38,644 nt of DNA from JANNBN01 sp031385545. GTDB lineage: Bacteria > Actinomycetota > Acidimicrobiia > Acidimicrobiales > JANYDT01. The DNA lies in contig JANNBN010000139.1 in assembly GCA_031385545.1 (NCBI GenBank), forward strand, positions 1 through 38,644, written 5' to 3'. The notes beneath the pieces were generated by a model. The model saw only the letters and a program-made list of their open reading frames with translations, searched no databases and was not told the origin of the DNA. The position numbers and the translations under genes were made by a program. This document shows, one piece after another, positions 14,858 through 24,642 of this stretch. How positions within the stretch are numbered: position 1 is the first letter of the stretch; every line of letters begins with the position of its first letter.

Positions 14858-15727
14858 TCACAGGTTGTCGAGAGCGCCGGTTGTGCGGGCGCCGAGAAGG
14901 TACACGATCATGATGACCATAGGGATGATGGCGACCGCTGCAGCCAGCGGGCCGTTCTGGACGAAGTTGTCATAGACGACCGAACCCAGGAGTTGGGTCT
15001 TGCCGCCGACGATGTCGACCGCGATGTAGTCGCCGAGCGAAAGCGAGAACGTGAAGATACTGGCGGCAACGATGGCTGGTGCAAGGGTTGGGATGACCAC
15101 CCGCCGCAATGTCGGCCCCGGGTGCGCGCCAAGGTCTGACGATGCCTCCAACAGCGAGTTCGGAAGCCGTTCCAGTCCTGCATACAGCGGCAGAATTGCG
15201 TACGGGAGCCAGAGGTAGGCGAGCACGAAGATGGTCGAGGTGAGACCGAAGCCTGGCGACGCGCCGACGGCCTTCTTGATGAGACCGGCCGATGGGTCCA
15301 GGAACGCTCGCATGGCATAGGCCTTGACGAGATAACTGGCCCACAGGGGCATTGTCACGGCGACGATCACGATCCGCCGCACACGTGGCGAAGCGACCTT
15401 GGCGAGGTAGAACGCAACCGGCAGTGCAAGAGCGAGGTCGATCACGGTTACTCCGGCCGCCACGGTGATGCTGCGCACCACGACTCGTCGATACACCGGG
15501 GTGGTGAGGATCTCGTCGAAGTTGCGCCAGCCGACGTCTTTCACGACTGCAGTCGTGAAAGAGTCGACGCGGTAGAGCGACGTGATCAGGAGTGCTGCAA
15601 GCGAGCCGAGATATGCAATGGCCAGCCACGCGACCGGCGCCACCAGCAGGGCTCCCAGACGGACGCGTGCATGCCGATGGAGAAATCGCGCGACCGAGCG
15701 CGGAACGGGTCGTATCGGTGCTGGCAT
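14858..15727 (-). CDS. potB: ABC transporter permease, polyamine type (PotB-like)
   Basis: A 289-aa inner-membrane permease. Hydrophobic segments include LGALLVAPVAWLAIAYLGSL near the N-terminus, VTVIDLALALPVAFYLAKV, IVIVAVTMPLWASYLVKAY and a last segment VAIIPMVIMIVYLLG. The EAA-type loop is LLEASSDLGAHPGPTLRRVVIP. ATG 15727 is chosen. The frame continues upstream, but the added residues overlap the potD end and are not conserved; a GTG at 15772 is a possible alternative. No good Shine-Dalgarno is seen. It pairs with PotC to form the heterodimeric channel. Confidence 0.9.
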   Translation of the reverse strand: MPAPIRPVPRSVARFLHRHARVRLGALLVAPVAWLAIAYLGSLAALLITSLYRVDSFTTAVVKDVGWRNFDEILTTPVYRRVVVRSITVAAGVTVIDLALALPVAFYLAKVASPRVRRIVIVAVTMPLWASYLVKAYAMRAFLDPSAGLIKKAVGASPGFGLTSTIFVLAYLWLPYAILPLYAGLERLPNSLLEASSDLGAHPGPTLRRVVIPTLAPAIVAASIFTFSLSLGDYIAVDIVGGKTQLLGSVVYDNFVQNGPLAAAVAIIPMVIMIVYLLGARTTGALDNL

Positions 15728-15795
15728 CGGAGTGGACGGGGTGCTGGCTGGCTCGGGTTCGCAGTGTGGCACCCAAGCCAGCCGGTCGGGCCGAA

Positions 15796-17070
15796 TCAGC
15801 CCTTGAGCTCGGTCCAGGCCTTGGTCCATTCGGCAAACTCTTTGCAGATGGGCCCACGGCCGTCGAGGCATTCCTTGGTCGGTGTGGTCCAGTACCAGAT
15901 CTTCGAGAAGTACTCCTCGTCGCCGGCGTGGAACAGCGTGCAGTGGTCCTTGTTATCAGTAAGTGCGCAGGCTTTCTGGTTCGAAGGAGCTTCGCCGAAG
16001 TACTCGGTTGCCTTCGCGTTTCCTGCAGGCGAAATGATGTAATCCATCCACATGTACGCGCAGTTCGGGTTCTTCGACTTGGACGAGATCATCCACGTGT
16101 CTGACCAACCGGTCGAACCCTCCTTCGGAAGGACAACCTCGACCTTGGTGCCTTCGGCCTTGGCCGCGTTCGCCACGACCTGCCAGGTGGTTCCGGCAGT
16201 CATACTGCCGGTCTTGAACGCTGCCATCTGCTTCAGGTAGTCGCTCCAGTACTCCGAAACCAAGCCCTTCTGCTGCTGCAGCAATTCGATCGCTGCCGCG
16301 AACTGGGTCTCGTCGAGCGCGTATGGGTTCTTGATGGCGAGTTCTGGTTTGGTTGCCATCAGGTATACGGCAGCATCGGCAATGTAGATCGGCGCGTCGT
16401 ACGCCGTCACGCCGCCCTTCGCCGGCGAGTCGGCGGCCCACACGATGCTCCAGCTGTCGGGGGCGGTCGCGAACTTGTCCGTGTTGTACATCAACAGGTT
16501 TGCACCCCGGCCGTGCGGGACGCCGTAGGCCTTGGCGCCGACGGAATTCCACGGCTTGCCCTTGAGCGCCTCGTACACGTCGGGGTAGTTCGTCATCAGT
16601 GCCGTATTCACGGGGGCGACCTCGCCGGACGCGATCAGGCGCAGGCTGGCATCGCCGGATGCGCTGACAACGTCGTAGTCGCCCGTCTGCATCAACGCCA
16701 CCATCTCGTCGGAAGTGTTGCCGACCTTGACGTTGACCTTGCAGTTCGATGCCTGCTGGAACGGGTCGACCCAGGCCTTCTCCGTGTAGCCGGGCCAGGC
16801 CACGATGTTCACCTGCCCCTCGCCCTCGCCGACAGCCTCGAGCATCGGCAGGTCCGGTGCGGCGATTCCGGCGGCAACTTCGTTCCCGCCTTCGGCCGTG
16901 GTTGGTTCGGTTGCCGTATCGGCGGAGGTATCGGTTGATTCCGCGACCGTCGTATCGGTTCCTGCGTCTGTGTCTGATCCGCAGGCGCCGAGTAGAAAGA
17001 CGGCCGCCGCAAACAGCGTTGCAGCCTTCGTCCTGGTCCTCATCGTGGGCTTCGTAATCGGCATTCGCAT
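15796..17070 (-). CDS. potD: Extracellular polyamine-type solute-binding lipoprotein (PotD-like)
   Basis: A 424-aa binding protein. The signal (1-29) ends in the lipobox LLGAC with Cys30, followed by an Asp/Thr/Glu-rich tether (31-75). The mature domain begins GQVNIVAWPGY and shows the family pattern VNIVAWPGYTEKAWVDPFQQ, then MVALMQTGDYDVVSASGDAS and AYGVPHGRGANLLMYNTDKF, ending with YFSKIWYWTTPTKEC. Aromatic and acidic residues suited to amine binding are present. Several cysteines in the C-terminal part may form disulfides. The start ATG 17070 has AGAGGA seven bases upstream. It lies between potA and potB; lipid anchoring replaces the periplasmic PotD of Gram-negatives. Confidence 0.93.
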   Translation of the reverse strand: MRMPITKPTMRTRTKAATLFAAAVFLLGACGSDTDAGTDTTVAESTDTSADTATEPTTAEGGNEVAAGIAAPDLPMLEAVGEGEGQVNIVAWPGYTEKAWVDPFQQASNCKVNVKVGNTSDEMVALMQTGDYDVVSASGDASLRLIASGEVAPVNTALMTNYPDVYEALKGKPWNSVGAKAYGVPHGRGANLLMYNTDKFATAPDSWSIVWAADSPAKGGVTAYDAPIYIADAAVYLMATKPELAIKNPYALDETQFAAAIELLQQQKGLVSEYWSDYLKQMAAFKTGSMTAGTTWQVVANAAKAEGTKVEVVLPKEGSTGWSDTWMISSKSKNPNCAYMWMDYIISPAGNAKATEYFGEAPSNQKACALTDNKDHCTLFHAGDEEYFSKIWYWTTPTKECLDGRGPICKEFAEWTKAWTELKG

Positions 17071-17098
17071 GATTTGTCCTCTTCTGTGGTCTCTGGTG

Positions 17099-17124
17099 CT
17101 GTGGTGGTGGTGGTGGTGGTGGTG
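17099..17124 (+). repeat. Trinucleotide (GTG)n run between potA and potD
   Basis: About eight GTG units (CAC on the transcribed minus strand) in the 74-nt gap between the potA stop and the potD start. In the mRNA this is an unstructured CAC repeat about 30 bases before the potD Shine-Dalgarno. Confidence 0.9.
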
Positions 17125-17144
17125 CTACTGCCCAACTGGTCTCG

Positions 17145-18188
17145 TTACCCGACCAGCTCGGTGAATGACTCCCGGGAGGCTGACAATCGGATGTCGTCGC
17201 CGGGCCGGGGGAGCGGGAATGCCGTGGGGCAGAGAGCGATCAGTTCGCAGCCCTCGCCAGCATCGACTCGGACCCGTTGCTCGGACCCCAGGTATTGCAC
17301 TGTGGTCAGGGTGCCCGGAATGACCACCTGCCCAGCCGGTAACCGCTCGCCGATCGGGTCAGCCCCAAGAATGGAAAACCGTTCCGGACGTACCGAGAAG
17401 GTTGCGTCCTTTCCCAGCAACCGCATCGCTAGTGCACCGTGGACCACACTTGATGTCCCGACGAATCCGGCGACGAACCGGGTCCTCGGAGTCTCATAGA
17501 GGTCCCGGGGTGTTCCGACCTGAACAACCCGTCCCTTGTCGAAGACAGCGATCCGGTCGCTCATGGTGAGCGCTTCGTCCTGGTCGTGGGTGACGAACAC
17601 GAACGTAATTCCGGCGTCGTGCTGGATCGATTTCAGCTCGACCTGCATTTCTTCGCGAAGCTTCAGGTCAAGCGCACCAAGCGGTTCGTCCAGCAGCAGA
17701 ACGTGTGGACGGTTGACCAGTGCTCGGGCAAGGGCAACGCGTTGGCGCTGACCACCAGAGAGTTGGTGGGGCTTCCGAGCGCCGTACTCGGCGAGCCGGA
17801 CGCCGGCAAGCGCGGCCTTCGCCCTCGCTGTGCGTTCATGGGCGCTGACCTTCTTGACCAACAAGCCGTACTCGACGTTGCGCAACACGTTCATGTGCGG
17901 AAAGAGGGCGTAGTCCTGGAACACGGTGTTGACGTCACGGTCGAAGGGCGGCACCCCGGTGACGTCGGACCCGTCGAGCAGGATCTTCCCGCTGGACACC
18001 TGTTCGAACCCGGCGATCATCCGAAGGACTGTCGTCTTTCCAGAACCTGACGGGCCGAGCAGCGTGAAGAATTCCCCTCGGCCGATGTCCAAGGTGACCC
18101 CGTCAACTGCCGAGACTTCGCCGAACCGCTTGTGAACGTCGACGAGCGAGATTGCTGGTGTGCGAGACAGTTGCTCACCTCTCATCAT
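17145..18188 (-). CDS. potA: Polyamine-type ABC transporter ATP-binding protein
   Basis: A 347-aa cytosolic ATPase energising the permeases. Walker A is GPSGSGKTT (45-53), the Q-loop VFQDYALFPHMNV, the signature LSGGQRQRVALARAL (from 143), Walker B VLLLDEPLGALD with D167 and E168, and the H-loop VTHDQDEALTMSDR with H201. A TOBE-type regulatory domain follows in the last about 110 residues (SVRPERF onward). ATG 18188 is chosen, with ATG 18185 directly behind it; the upstream in-frame extension is not conserved. First gene of potA-potD-potB-potC. A -10-like TAGGGT at 18265-18270 would give a leader of about 70 nt. Confidence 0.95.
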   Translation of the reverse strand: MMRGEQLSRTPAISLVDVHKRFGEVSAVDGVTLDIGRGEFFTLLGPSGSGKTTVLRMIAGFEQVSSGKILLDGSDVTGVPPFDRDVNTVFQDYALFPHMNVLRNVEYGLLVKKVSAHERTARAKAALAGVRLAEYGARKPHQLSGGQRQRVALARALVNRPHVLLLDEPLGALDLKLREEMQVELKSIQHDAGITFVFVTHDQDEALTMSDRIAVFDKGRVVQVGTPRDLYETPRTRFVAGFVGTSSVVHGALAMRLLGKDATFSVRPERFSILGADPIGERLPAGQVVIPGTLTTVQYLGSEQRVRVDAGEGCELIALCPTAFPLPRPGDDIRLSASRESFTELVG

Positions 18189-18264
18189 TTGTTCGCGTCC
18201 ATTCTTCGCGTCCGTTGTCCGCGTCCGGTTGGCAGGAAAAGGGGTAACCCGGTCGGTTTCCAAC

Positions 18265-18270
18265 ACCCTA
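18265..18270 (-). promoter_or_regulatory. Possible -10 box of the pot operon
   Basis: TAGGGT on the minus strand, about 76 bases before ATG 18188, in the 106-nt gap behind the serine hydrolase gene. No clear -35. Confidence 0.35.
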
Positions 18271-18294
18271 CCGAGCGCGGCCCCGAAGTTCCGG

Positions 18295-19137
18295 CTACGG
18301 CGCGTCGATCATGTTCGGCCAGGCACGTTTTGCCCATGGTCCGAATGGATCCGGTGACAACGAGCACCACCCCGCCCCGGCCTCACCGCGCAGTGGGTCG
18401 ATCGCTAGCATCGCTCCGCTCTGGCCGAAATGACCGAATGTCTGCGCGCTGTTGGTCGATCCCGTCCAATGCGGTTGTTTGGACCCCTTGATCTCGAAGC
18501 CCAGCCCCCACGGACACGGGCGCTGCATTCCGAAACCGGGGACGAATCCGTCGAGTTCCGGCCACCAGGCCCGAGTGGCGTCTTGCACCGTTTCAGCGCC
18601 AAGCAGCGTCGGCGACATCAATTCGGCGGCGAATGTCGCCAAGTGGTCGATGGTGCCGGCTGCCCCGGCAGCGGGATCAGACCATTCAACCGAACCCATG
18701 CCGAGCGGCTCCAGGACACCTCCGCGTAGGTACTCGCTGAAAGCCATCCCTGCGTTTCGTTCGACGTGCGCGGCGGCGATGCGGAACGAGGCATTGGAGT
18801 ACAGACGCTGCGTACCGGGTGCCGCAACGGGCGTCGGCTCATCGAACGCAATACCTCCGGCGTGCGACAGCAGGTGAGCAAGGGTGACGCCTTCGAGGCT
18901 GACCACTTCGTCGGTCAGCCGAACAATGCCTTCCTCCACCGCAATGAGACATCCGTATGCGGTCAGGAGCTTCGTCACCGACGCCCAGCGGAAGTGCGCC
19001 AGCCGATCGCCGGCGATCTCTGGTGCCACGCCTGCAACAAGGCGTGCCGACGCTCCTCCTTCGGGTCTCCAGAGCACGCCGCGTGGCCGTCCTTCCGCGC
19101 TGCAGCGGTATGAGGTCGTTGTCAGGTCAGGGGTCAT
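18295..19137 (-). CDS. Serine hydrolase, beta-lactamase/DD-peptidase-like (class C fold)
   Basis: A 280-aa protein of the serine beta-lactamase-like family, which includes carboxypeptidases, esterases and class C beta-lactamases. It has the SxxK motif S53-V-T-K56 (WASVTKLLTA), the YxN motif Y113-S-N115 and the third-box HFG (236-238, GHFGQSG). The order and spacing fit an active enzyme. No signal peptide is visible, so it is probably cytosolic and more likely an esterase or peptidase than a resistance enzyme. It is shorter than typical class C enzymes. The start ATG 19137 lies in an 11-bp tandem repeat that also supplies an upstream ATG. It follows the small gene at 19156-19395. Confidence 0.88.
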   Translation of the reverse strand: MTPDLTTTSYRCSAEGRPRGVLWRPEGGASARLVAGVAPEIAGDRLAHFRWASVTKLLTAYGCLIAVEEGIVRLTDEVVSLEGVTLAHLLSHAGGIAFDEPTPVAAPGTQRLYSNASFRIAAAHVERNAGMAFSEYLRGGVLEPLGMGSVEWSDPAAGAAGTIDHLATFAAELMSPTLLGAETVQDATRAWWPELDGFVPGFGMQRPCPWGLGFEIKGSKQPHWTGSTNSAQTFGHFGQSGAMLAIDPLRGEAGAGWCSLSPDPFGPWAKRAWPNMIDAP

Positions 19138-19161
19138 TCAGGGGTCATTCAGGGGTCAGCC
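19129..19161 (-). repeat. 11-bp tandem repeat over a stop/start junction
   Basis: The plus-strand unit AGGGGTCATTC is repeated twice plus a partial third copy (19129-19139, 19140-19150, 19151-19158). Each full copy carries CAT, an ATG on the minus strand. The upstream one at 19148 opens a four-codon frame (ATG ACC CCT GAA TGA) whose stop overlaps the hydrolase start at 19137. Confidence 0.85.
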
Positions 19162-19395
19162 TGCGGGCGGCGCTGCGGGGGCCGGCCGGAGATCGACCCG
19201 GAGCACGAGAAACCCGTCCTCGATCGCACCAACTGCGTCACCCAGGATTGCGAAGTCCATGAAGTCAGTCTGGGCACGCTCGATGATCAACTTGCGCTCG
19301 GCACCCTCGACCGGCGGCATCGGTCGGTTCTTCACCGCCTTCGCGCGTTCCTGGAATCGGCGAATCATGGCGTCGATATCGAGAGATGCACTCAC
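19156..19395 (-). CDS. Small conserved-looking actinobacterial protein
   Basis: A 79-aa protein starting VSASLDIDAMIRRFQERAKA, with a basic helical N-terminus, the segment KNRPMPPVEGAERKLIIERA, then DFMDFAILGDAVGAIEDGFLVLRVDL and a Pro/Ala tail. The pattern looks like small uncharacterised actinobacterial proteins, but I cannot name a family or function. GTG 19395 is chosen because TACGCT lies exactly six bases upstream, giving a leaderless message. A longer frame to 19461 lacks support. The stop is within the 11-bp repeat, 18 nt before the serine hydrolase start, so the two are probably co-transcribed. Confidence 0.72.
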   Translation of the reverse strand: MSASLDIDAMIRRFQERAKAVKNRPMPPVEGAERKLIIERAQTDFMDFAILGDAVGAIEDGFLVLRVDLRPAPAAPPAG

Positions 19396-19401
19396 GAAGC
19401 C

Positions 19402-19407
19402 AGCGTA
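19402..19407 (-). promoter_or_regulatory. -10 box for the leaderless small gene and serine hydrolase
   Basis: TACGCT on the minus strand, with six bases GGCTTC before GTG 19395. Confidence 0.5.
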
Positions 19408-19568
19408 ACTCGCTTGAGTTTTCCGAACCGCTCGGTATTCACGAGGCCGCTCTCCGGCCATTGTGGCCGCTCAACGAACCCGAAACAGAGGCGGGACGGT
19501 GCAAACGGGCAATGATGTGACGAGGGACACCGTATGGTGTGACCCAATTCGTCTGCTTATGTCATCGG

Positions 19569-19597
19569 TTGACCGCCAAGTGAAGGTATCGTAGATG
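19569..19597 (+). promoter_or_regulatory. Possible promoter of the 60-aa Cys protein gene
   Basis: TTGACC (19569-19574), a 17-base spacer and TAGATG (19592-19597). The leader to GTG 19638 would be about 34 bases and holds TAGGGA as Shine-Dalgarno. The -10 match is imperfect. Confidence 0.4.
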
Positions 19598-19637
19598 CCC
19601 GCACGCATGAGATGACACCAGACGTAGGGAGTGTGAC

Positions 19638-19820
19638 GTGAAGAAGGGTCGACACCGCCGCTTCGAAGAGGCTCGCGCCTTGAAGCGGAACACAGATCTC
19701 ACTGTCGGCACCCCTTGCGAGGAGTGCGGCGCCGGCGCGGATGAAACCTGCGCTTCATGGTGCCTGGCCCGAGTGCTCGACGAGGACGACGAAGAGGAAG
19801 AGGCCGAAGAAGCGGTCTGA
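19638..19820 (+). CDS. 60-residue protein with a CxxC...CxxxC motif
   Basis: The protein opens MKKGRHRRFEEARALKR, a basic helical start, followed by C27-x2-C30 and C38-x3-C42, which could hold a zinc ion, and then a strongly acidic tail (DEDDEEEEAEEAV). The GTG start has TAGGGA seven bases upstream. The basic head, cysteine centre and acidic tail suggest a small nucleic-acid or protein-binding factor, but I do not recognise a named family. It lies 173 nt before typA on the same strand, with a small hairpin between. Confidence 0.75.
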   Translation: MKKGRHRRFEEARALKRNTDLTVGTPCEECGAGADETCASWCLARVLDEDDEEEEAEEAV

Positions 19821-19834
19821 GCGGTTGCGCGCAT

Positions 19835-19853
19835 CGTTGCAGCCATTGCAACG
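19835..19853 (+). other. Perfect small palindrome/hairpin before typA
   Basis: CGTTGCA-GCCAT-TGCAACG is a 7-bp stem with a 5-base loop, followed by AAAAATC. It lies just after the 60-aa gene stop. There is no U-run on either strand after it, so it is a weak terminator candidate. It could be an operator or RNA structure. Confidence 0.5.
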
Positions 19854-19993
19854 AAAAATCTCAAACCAGCGACGGGGTCGACCAGCGATCCTGAACCGCC
19901 GCTCTCCGGACCGGTGCTGTCACCCTGCGGGCTTCGCTCGCGCCGACGTGCCGCCCCTGGCACACCCTGAGCTCGAGAGACTGCAGAACACCC

Positions 19994-21838
<1,845 letters not shown>

Positions 21839-21973
21839 CGCTGCAGTTCGCTGTCGCGATGATCGGCGGTGGTCCTGCCCAGGTAGAACAAATCAGCGCG
21901 CAGATGTTTCTCAGAGCGTGCTGTGTTGCCGAAGCAGCTCATAAGAGTTCATAGCGTCCTCATGTGCGGCCGT

Positions 21974-21979
21974 TAGCCT
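21974..21979 (+). promoter_or_regulatory. -10 box for the leaderless GH-like gene
   Basis: TAGCCT, with six bases TGACCA before ATG 21986. Confidence 0.5.
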
Positions 21980-21985
21980 TGACCA

Positions 21986-23464
21986 ATGGCTCGAAACACT
22001 TCCCCAGGTGCCGCGGTCGCCGTCTGCATCGCCTTGCTGGCGGCTGCGATGACACAGGTCCCACGAGTTGAGGCTCATCCAGCGGCGGTCAGCGCGTCCA
22101 CTGCGGCGAAGATTTCAACCACCAAATCAGCGAGGCGGGCGACGACCACCAAGAAGCGAGCGAAGCGAACCACCACGAAGCGGCGCTCGACGACCAAGCG
22201 CCCGACAACGAAGCGGGTACCTGCGTCGACCAAGCTCGCTACGACGCTTCCCGCTTCACCGACTTCGGCCGCGTCGACATCGTCGACACTGGTTGACCTG
22301 TCGATCACAACGACACCGGTGCCGCAACAATCGGCACCCCTCGGCACGCTCTTGCCGGTGGCTTCGACGTCGACCACGCGGCCTGCGACCACCACCACGT
22401 TGGTTCCCGCAGCGTACCCACTGCCCGCCAATCCTCCCACCCGCGCAACCGCCGCATCCCTTGACCCGTACCGCGGGACGGGTATGTGGGTGGACCGATT
22501 CGATTGGACGGTCCGTTGGTCCGGCAAGCCGACCCCGCCGGTGAACGTTGCGACACTTGATGTTCTCGCGAACGCAGGTGTACAGACGATCTACATACAG
22601 GCTGCGCACTGGAGCACTCCTGGGGTCAACGACATCCTCGAGCCCGAGCGGCTCATTCCCCTCATCGACCGTGCCCACCAGTTGGGGATGTACGTCGTGG
22701 TCTGGTATCTACCGGTGTGGCAGGACGTGAACACGGACCTCCGCAAGACGGTAGCCATCGCAAACCTCGACGTGGACGGCGTCAACATCGACATCGAAGA
22801 CCGGGACGGCGTCCGCAACCTTGCCGAGCGCACCCGTCGCCTCGTTGCCTACTCGGCGGCGCTGCGTCAGTTGTTACCTGGGAGGGTGATCGGCAACAAC
22901 ATTTACGCCACGAACTACCTCGATGGTGCTCCCGACTACTGGCCGCAGGCGAATGGTGTTCCGAAATCCAACGTCAAGTGGTGGGGCGGCACGTTCCCGT
23001 ATTCGGACATCGCGCCCTTCTACGACCTCTGGATGATCCAGAACTACTGGACCGACCGCGCTGCCGACTCGGGTTGGCGCGACGGGTATCGGTACAGCTT
23101 GGACAACATCGCCCGCCTGCGCAACGCGTTGGGACGGCCCGACGTCCCGATTCAGCTGATCGGTGGAGTCGGCGGTTCGAGGATGACGTTGAACGACTTT
23201 TCCGGTTACCTCCAAGCAGCCCGCGAAAGCGCAAGCACTGGAGTCTCGTTCTACGACTGGCAGGTGTTCACCCAAGCGTGGGCACCGTACCTCTGGCAAT
23301 TCCGCTCAGGACCGGCTGATTCGCGGTTCCCGCCGACGGCCGCCCCTCCCTATGTCGAGCAGCCAAGACCCAGCCCAACGGTGCCACCCACCACTTCACC
23401 GGGCGGTGCACCGCCGATTACGGTGCCTCCGACCACGCCACCAGCTCCTGTCGCTGCTGCCTGA
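21986..23464 (+). CDS. Secreted putative glycoside-hydrolase-like (TIM-barrel) protein with a Lys/Arg/Thr-rich stalk
   Basis: A 492-aa exported protein. The signal peptide is about 1-30. Residues about 35-165 are low-complexity: first strongly basic (ATTTKKRAKRTTTKRRSTTK), then Ser/Thr/Pro-rich. The core (about 168-445) reads like a DUF4015-type or GH-like barrel. It has WVDRFDW, a strand with QTIYIQAAHW, YVVVWYLPVWQ, the acidic motif DGVNIDIEDRDG that may hold catalytic Asp/Glu, and WMIQNYW. The tail is Pro/Thr-rich. It probably acts at the cell surface on a polysaccharide, with the basic stalk perhaps binding the wall (inference). ATG 21986 has TAGCCT six bases upstream. Confidence 0.82.
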   Translation: MARNTSPGAAVAVCIALLAAAMTQVPRVEAHPAAVSASTAAKISTTKSARRATTTKKRAKRTTTKRRSTTKRPTTKRVPASTKLATTLPASPTSAASTSSTLVDLSITTTPVPQQSAPLGTLLPVASTSTTRPATTTTLVPAAYPLPANPPTRATAASLDPYRGTGMWVDRFDWTVRWSGKPTPPVNVATLDVLANAGVQTIYIQAAHWSTPGVNDILEPERLIPLIDRAHQLGMYVVVWYLPVWQDVNTDLRKTVAIANLDVDGVNIDIEDRDGVRNLAERTRRLVAYSAALRQLLPGRVIGNNIYATNYLDGAPDYWPQANGVPKSNVKWWGGTFPYSDIAPFYDLWMIQNYWTDRAADSGWRDGYRYSLDNIARLRNALGRPDVPIQLIGGVGGSRMTLNDFSGYLQAARESASTGVSFYDWQVFTQAWAPYLWQFRSGPADSRFPPTAAPPYVEQPRPSPTVPPTTSPGGAPPITVPPTTPPAPVAAA

Positions 23465-23492
23465 AGCCCTCCCCGGACCCATAAATCGACGG

Positions 23493-23498
23493 TACCGT
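23493..23498 (+). promoter_or_regulatory. -10 box for the leaderless 64-aa gene
   Basis: TACCGT, with seven bases GGTGCGA before ATG 23506. The GTG at 23497 falls inside the box, which argues against it as the start. Confidence 0.45.
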
Positions 23499-23505
23499 GG
23501 TGCGA

Positions 23506-23700
23506 ATGTCCCAAATCGACGAGATACGAACGGATCTGGCGCGTGTCGCTGAGCGACTCGCAGATCTTTCGATCGACCTGCTCGCCCGTGCAGTCGACAC
23601 AGCAGAAGAAGCTGAACGGACTGCACTGGCCAACCAGGAACGACGGCTGGCCAAGGCTCGGCGAGCGGTGGACAAAGCGCTCCACGATCTAACCGATTAG
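23506..23700 (+). CDS. Small all-helical protein, function unknown
   Basis: A 64-aa protein, MSQIDEIRTDLARVAERLAD onward, almost entirely charged heptad-like helix with Ala/Leu/Arg and no Pro or Gly, so probably a coiled coil. It superficially resembles the exonuclease VII small subunit in size and helicity, but I see no specific XseB motif and xseA is not adjacent. ATG 23506 is chosen over the in-frame GTG 23497. It lies 41 nt behind the GH-like gene and is convergent with the MDMPI gene. Confidence 0.65.
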   Translation: MSQIDEIRTDLARVAERLADLSIDLLARAVDTAEEAERTALANQERRLAKARRAVDKALHDLTD

Positions 23701-23752
23701 GGTCCGTCGCATCGGACGAGGTTGGCTCGGGTCGGTCCGTCGGCGGTCCGGC

Positions 23753-24496
23753 TCAGAATGCCCCAAGTGCCTCGAAGGCTTCGACCACGGCTGCATTGCC
23801 GAATCGTTCGAAATGAAGCCCGGTCATCGGTCGGCGGCCCCAGACAGCAAGCAGTAAGTCAGATGCTGTCCCGCGTACCGCTGCGTCGCCCCTGCCGTGA
23901 CAGTGTTCGACGCGCAGCGAACCGCGCTCCACATGAACCATCCACTCACCTTCACCGTCGGTTGCATGGAGGTGCAGCGTCCCGCCAAGATCGGCATCCT
24001 GTCGCGTGTGCAATACCCGTGCAGGCATCAGTGCGAAGAACTCGTCGACTCCGTCGACCGCAAGCGCAGCCGACAGTGGGGTGACCGTTCCGCCCAGGGC
24101 GAGTTCTGCGTCGCCACGATGGACTGATGTCTCGAATGCCATACGGCGCGACCAGAAGCCCACGTTCAGGTTTTCACCGGTCATGTTCCAGGCTGGCAAC
24201 CCGTACGGTGTTGCACGGAGGGTTTCGAGCAGTCGTGCCAGACCTCGAAGCAGGTACTCGTCGGTGCGGTGAAGGTCTTGCGGGACGCTCTCGATGTCGT
24301 CCTTCCCGGGCGGCAGGGCGAGCTGCTTCTGGACCACCTGAGCGGCCATCCGATGCACTCGTCCGACGTGACCGGCAAGGCGAACCACGTCCCAACCCGG
24401 ACAAGTCGGAACCGGAAGCGATGGGTCTCGGCGGAGGATCTCGAGCAGTGCGAACGTATCGGCCTGGACCTGTTCGAGGTAGGGGAGTTGGGTCAC
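23753..24496 (-). CDS. Mycothiol-dependent maleylpyruvate isomerase-family (DinB-like) protein
   Basis: A 247-aa protein with the MDMPI N-terminal four-helix metal-binding fold. It has CPGWDVVRLAGHVGRVH with H43 and H48, and the second ligand site MAFETSVHRGDAE with E122, H126 and D129. A C-terminal MDMPI/SCP2-like domain follows (about 150-247, LHLHATDGEGEWMVHV). The family includes mycothiol S-transferases and isomerases confined largely to actinobacteria, which supports the taxonomic call. The exact substrate is unknown. GTG 24496 is preferred over longer frames because GAGAAT is six bases upstream; GGAG nine bases upstream could instead act as a Shine-Dalgarno. Confidence 0.88.
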   Translation of the reverse strand: MTQLPYLEQVQADTFALLEILRRDPSLPVPTCPGWDVVRLAGHVGRVHRMAAQVVQKQLALPPGKDDIESVPQDLHRTDEYLLRGLARLLETLRATPYGLPAWNMTGENLNVGFWSRRMAFETSVHRGDAELALGGTVTPLSAALAVDGVDEFFALMPARVLHTRQDADLGGTLHLHATDGEGEWMVHVERGSLRVEHCHGRGDAAVRGTASDLLLAVWGRRPMTGLHFERFGNAAVVEAFEALGAF

Positions 24497-24502
24497 ACTC
24501 CC

Positions 24503-24508
24503 ATTCTC
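24503..24508 (-). promoter_or_regulatory. Possible -10 box of the MDMPI gene
   Basis: GAGAAT on the minus strand, with six bases before GTG 24496. It is the variant without the initial T. Confidence 0.3.
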
Positions 24509-24618
24509 CACGATGTCGCGCCGGTATGTCCGGTATGCCACATGCGATCCCGCAAGTTGCGGCATCACGAAGTCATCACATTCTGCCCACGCGGTCTACA
24601 CGTCAGCGGAGGAAGGTC

Positions 24619-24642
24619 AGGACCATGAACAGGACCATGAAT
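24619..24642 (+). repeat. 12-bp duplication across a start codon
   Basis: AGGACCATGAAC followed by AGGACCATGAAT. Each copy has a short AGG Shine-Dalgarno-like stretch and an ATG in the same frame (24625 and 24637), encoding MNRT-MNRH. Confidence 0.8.

Noticed and set aside
23506..23700. Possible exonuclease VII small subunit (xseB)
   Set aside because: Size and helicity fit, but no XseB motif was recognised and xseA is not adjacent; kept as hypothetical.
23702..23717. Inverted repeat GTCCG-TCGCAT-CGGAC after the 64-aa helical gene
   Set aside because: A 5-bp stem without a U-run is not distinguishable from chance in GC-rich DNA.
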